Shown here: positions 63,007-64,000 of the stretch, one piece after another
How positions within the stretch are numbered: position 1 is the first letter of the stretch
Layout of the letters: the number at the start of each line of letters is the position of its first letter
DNA from: Jiangella endophytica
Lineage (GTDB): Bacteria; Actinomycetota; Actinomycetes; Jiangellales; Jiangellaceae
Assembly: GCF_003427025.1 (NCBI RefSeq)
Contig: NZ_QVAI01000004.1
Location: 372,001 to 436,000, forward strand
DNA: 64,000 nucleotides
Direction of reading: 5' to 3'
Translations under genes and position numbers: made by a program
Notes under the pieces: generated by a model
Database searches by the model: none
What the model was told of the DNA's origin: nothing
The model's input: the letters and a program-made list of their open reading frames with translations, nothing else

Positions 63007-64000
63007 TGACGTGGCCGCGGCCGGGACTGCGCAACCGGGTCGTGCTGTGGTTCGGGCTGCTGGGGTTCGGGCTGTCGCTGGTGCTCGCGGTGACGGTGTG
63101 GGTGCTGCTGAGCCGCTTCCTGGTCACCGAGCAGGAGTCGACGGCGCTCACCGAGACGTCGGCCAACGCGACCGCGATCCAGCGCGGGCTGACGGCCAGC
63201 CAGTCCGACATCGACGGCCTGCTCGCCGGGCTGCCCTCGACCGACGGCCGCACCGCGGCGATGCTGCGCTGGGACGGGACGTGGCACGTCACGCCGGCGG
63301 GGACGTCGCAGACCGACCTGCCCGCGCCGCTGCTGGCGACGGCCGAGGGCGGGCGGCCGGTGCAGGAACGGGTCGACGTCGACGGGTCGACCCAGCTGGC
63401 GGTCGTGCTGCCGCTGAGCAACCCCGGCGACGTGTACGTCGAGTTGTACTCGCTGTCGTCGCTGAACCGGGTGCTGCTGGTGCTCGCCGTCAGCCTGGTG
63501 GCCGGTGTCGTGCTGGCGACGGCGCTCGGGCTGGCGGTGGGGCGGGCGGCGGGCCGGCGGGCGCTGCGTCCGCTGGACGCCGTCAGCCGGACGGCGGCCC
63601 GGCTGGCCGGCGGCGACCTGGGAGTACGTCTGGAGCCCGGCGACGACCCCGACCTCGTCGAGCTGGCCGCCTCGTTCAACCGCACCGCCGACGCCCTGCA
63701 GCGCCGCGTCGAGTCCGACACCCGCTTCGCCGCCGACGTCAGCCACGAGCTGCGCACGCCGCTCACCACGATGCTGAACTCGATGCAGCTGCTCGAGGCC
63801 CGGCGGGCGGAACTGCCGCCGCAGCTGCGCGAGCCGCTCGACCTGCTGGCGGCCGAGCTGGACCGCTTCCGCCAGCTGGTCGTCGACCTCCTGGAGATCT
63901 CCCGCGACGACGCCGATCCCGGCGGGCCGGCTGGCCGCGAGACCGTCGTCATCGGCGACCTCGTCCGCCACGCCGCCGACTCCGCAGCCGGCCGCCCCGT
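63006..64000 (+). CDS. Sensor histidine kinase, truncated by the window edge
   Basis: The first 331 residues of a membrane histidine kinase. Two transmembrane segments (about 12-36 and 156-178) flank a small extracytoplasmic sensor of about 120 residues with no recognised domain. HAMP follows (LRPLDAVSRTAARLAGGDLG), then the dimerisation box DVSHELRTPLTT with H247. The ATPase domain lies beyond position 64000. ATG 63006 overlaps the regulator stop (TGATG). Partner of the preceding OmpR-type regulator. Confidence 0.93.
   Translation, partial: MTWPRPGLRNRVVLWFGLLGFGLSLVLAVTVWVLLSRFLVTEQESTALTETSANATAIQRGLTASQSDIDGLLAGLPSTDGRTAAMLRWDGTWHVTPAGTSQTDLPAPLLATAEGGRPVQERVDVDGSTQLAVVLPLSNPGDVYVELYSLSSLNRVLLVLAVSLVAGVVLATALGLAVGRAAGRRALRPLDAVSRTAARLAGGDLGVRLEPGDDPDLVELAASFNRTADALQRRVESDTRFAADVSHELRTPLTTMLNSMQLLEARRAELPPQLREPLDLLAAELDRFRQLVVDLLEISRDDADPGGPAGRETVVIGDLVRHAADSAAGRP

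Overview
The window is very GC-rich. Its genes are densely packed, and many start with GTG or share 4-nt GTGA/ATGA stop-start overlaps. It carries ANTAR, LAL/LuxR, PucR, SHOCT and DUF7144-type genes, TANNNT -10 boxes a few nt from start codons, and a sugar ABC importer with no ATPase of its own. Together these point to a soil-type actinomycete chromosome (for example Jiangella- or Kribbella-like; the genus is a guess). I see no tRNA, rRNA, CRISPR array, IS element or phage gene.

Layout. (1) 0.05-9.1 kb: a NodB-like deacetylase with a DegT/StrS aminotransferase; two secreted beta-propeller proteins; an AraC regulator coupled to an amidohydrolase. (2) 9.2-15.5 kb: a catabolic operon (KDGDH/DapA-like aldolase, two amidohydrolase-2 paralogues, Gfo/Idh/MocA oxidoreductase, GntR, creatininase) whose five junctions are all GTGA overlaps, followed by a transglutaminase-like protein. 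One amidohydrolase has lost most metal ligands. The substrate is unknown. (3) 15.5-16.1 kb: a 549-bp gap without a credible gene. (4) 16.1-18.7 kb: divergent PucR and GAF-ANTAR regulators. (5) 18.7-33.7 kb: an energy/stress island with a metallophosphoesterase, PPK2 polyphosphate kinase, P-type ATPase, LAL regulator, SHOCT and DUF6325-like small proteins, the complete arginine deiminase pathway (arcB-arcC-arcA), a 48-codon membrane ORF, NhaC- and YfcC-type transporters and a DUF7144 membrane protein. The genes fit ATP production from arginine, nucleotide recharging from polyphosphate and ion homeostasis under energy limitation.

(6) 33.8-54.1 kb: an AlkZ/YcaQ-like winged-helix protein, then a polysaccharide-utilisation region. 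This holds a secreted GH43/GH32-like propeller diverging from a secreted BNR/sialidase-like protein, a LacI-GH3-YedK/HMCES operon, and a divergent operon of FAD oxidoreductase, beta-helix protein, sugar ABC importer, second beta-helix protein and a large alpha/beta hydrolase. Three 13-bp-phased repeats lie between the LacI gene and the FAD operon. (7) 54-64 kb: a complete peptide/nickel-type (dpp/opp) ABC operon with a one-chain SecDF as its last gene, overlapping the convergent hydrolase by 125 bp. Divergent from it is an OmpR-type two-component system whose kinase runs off the right edge.

Calls come from reading translations, motifs and spacing only; no database or folding program was run. 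Starts were chosen from visible ribosome-binding sites, overlaps or leaderless -10 boxes. Enzyme substrates are inferred unless the pathway is unmistakable (arc operon, creatininase fold, YedK, dpp).
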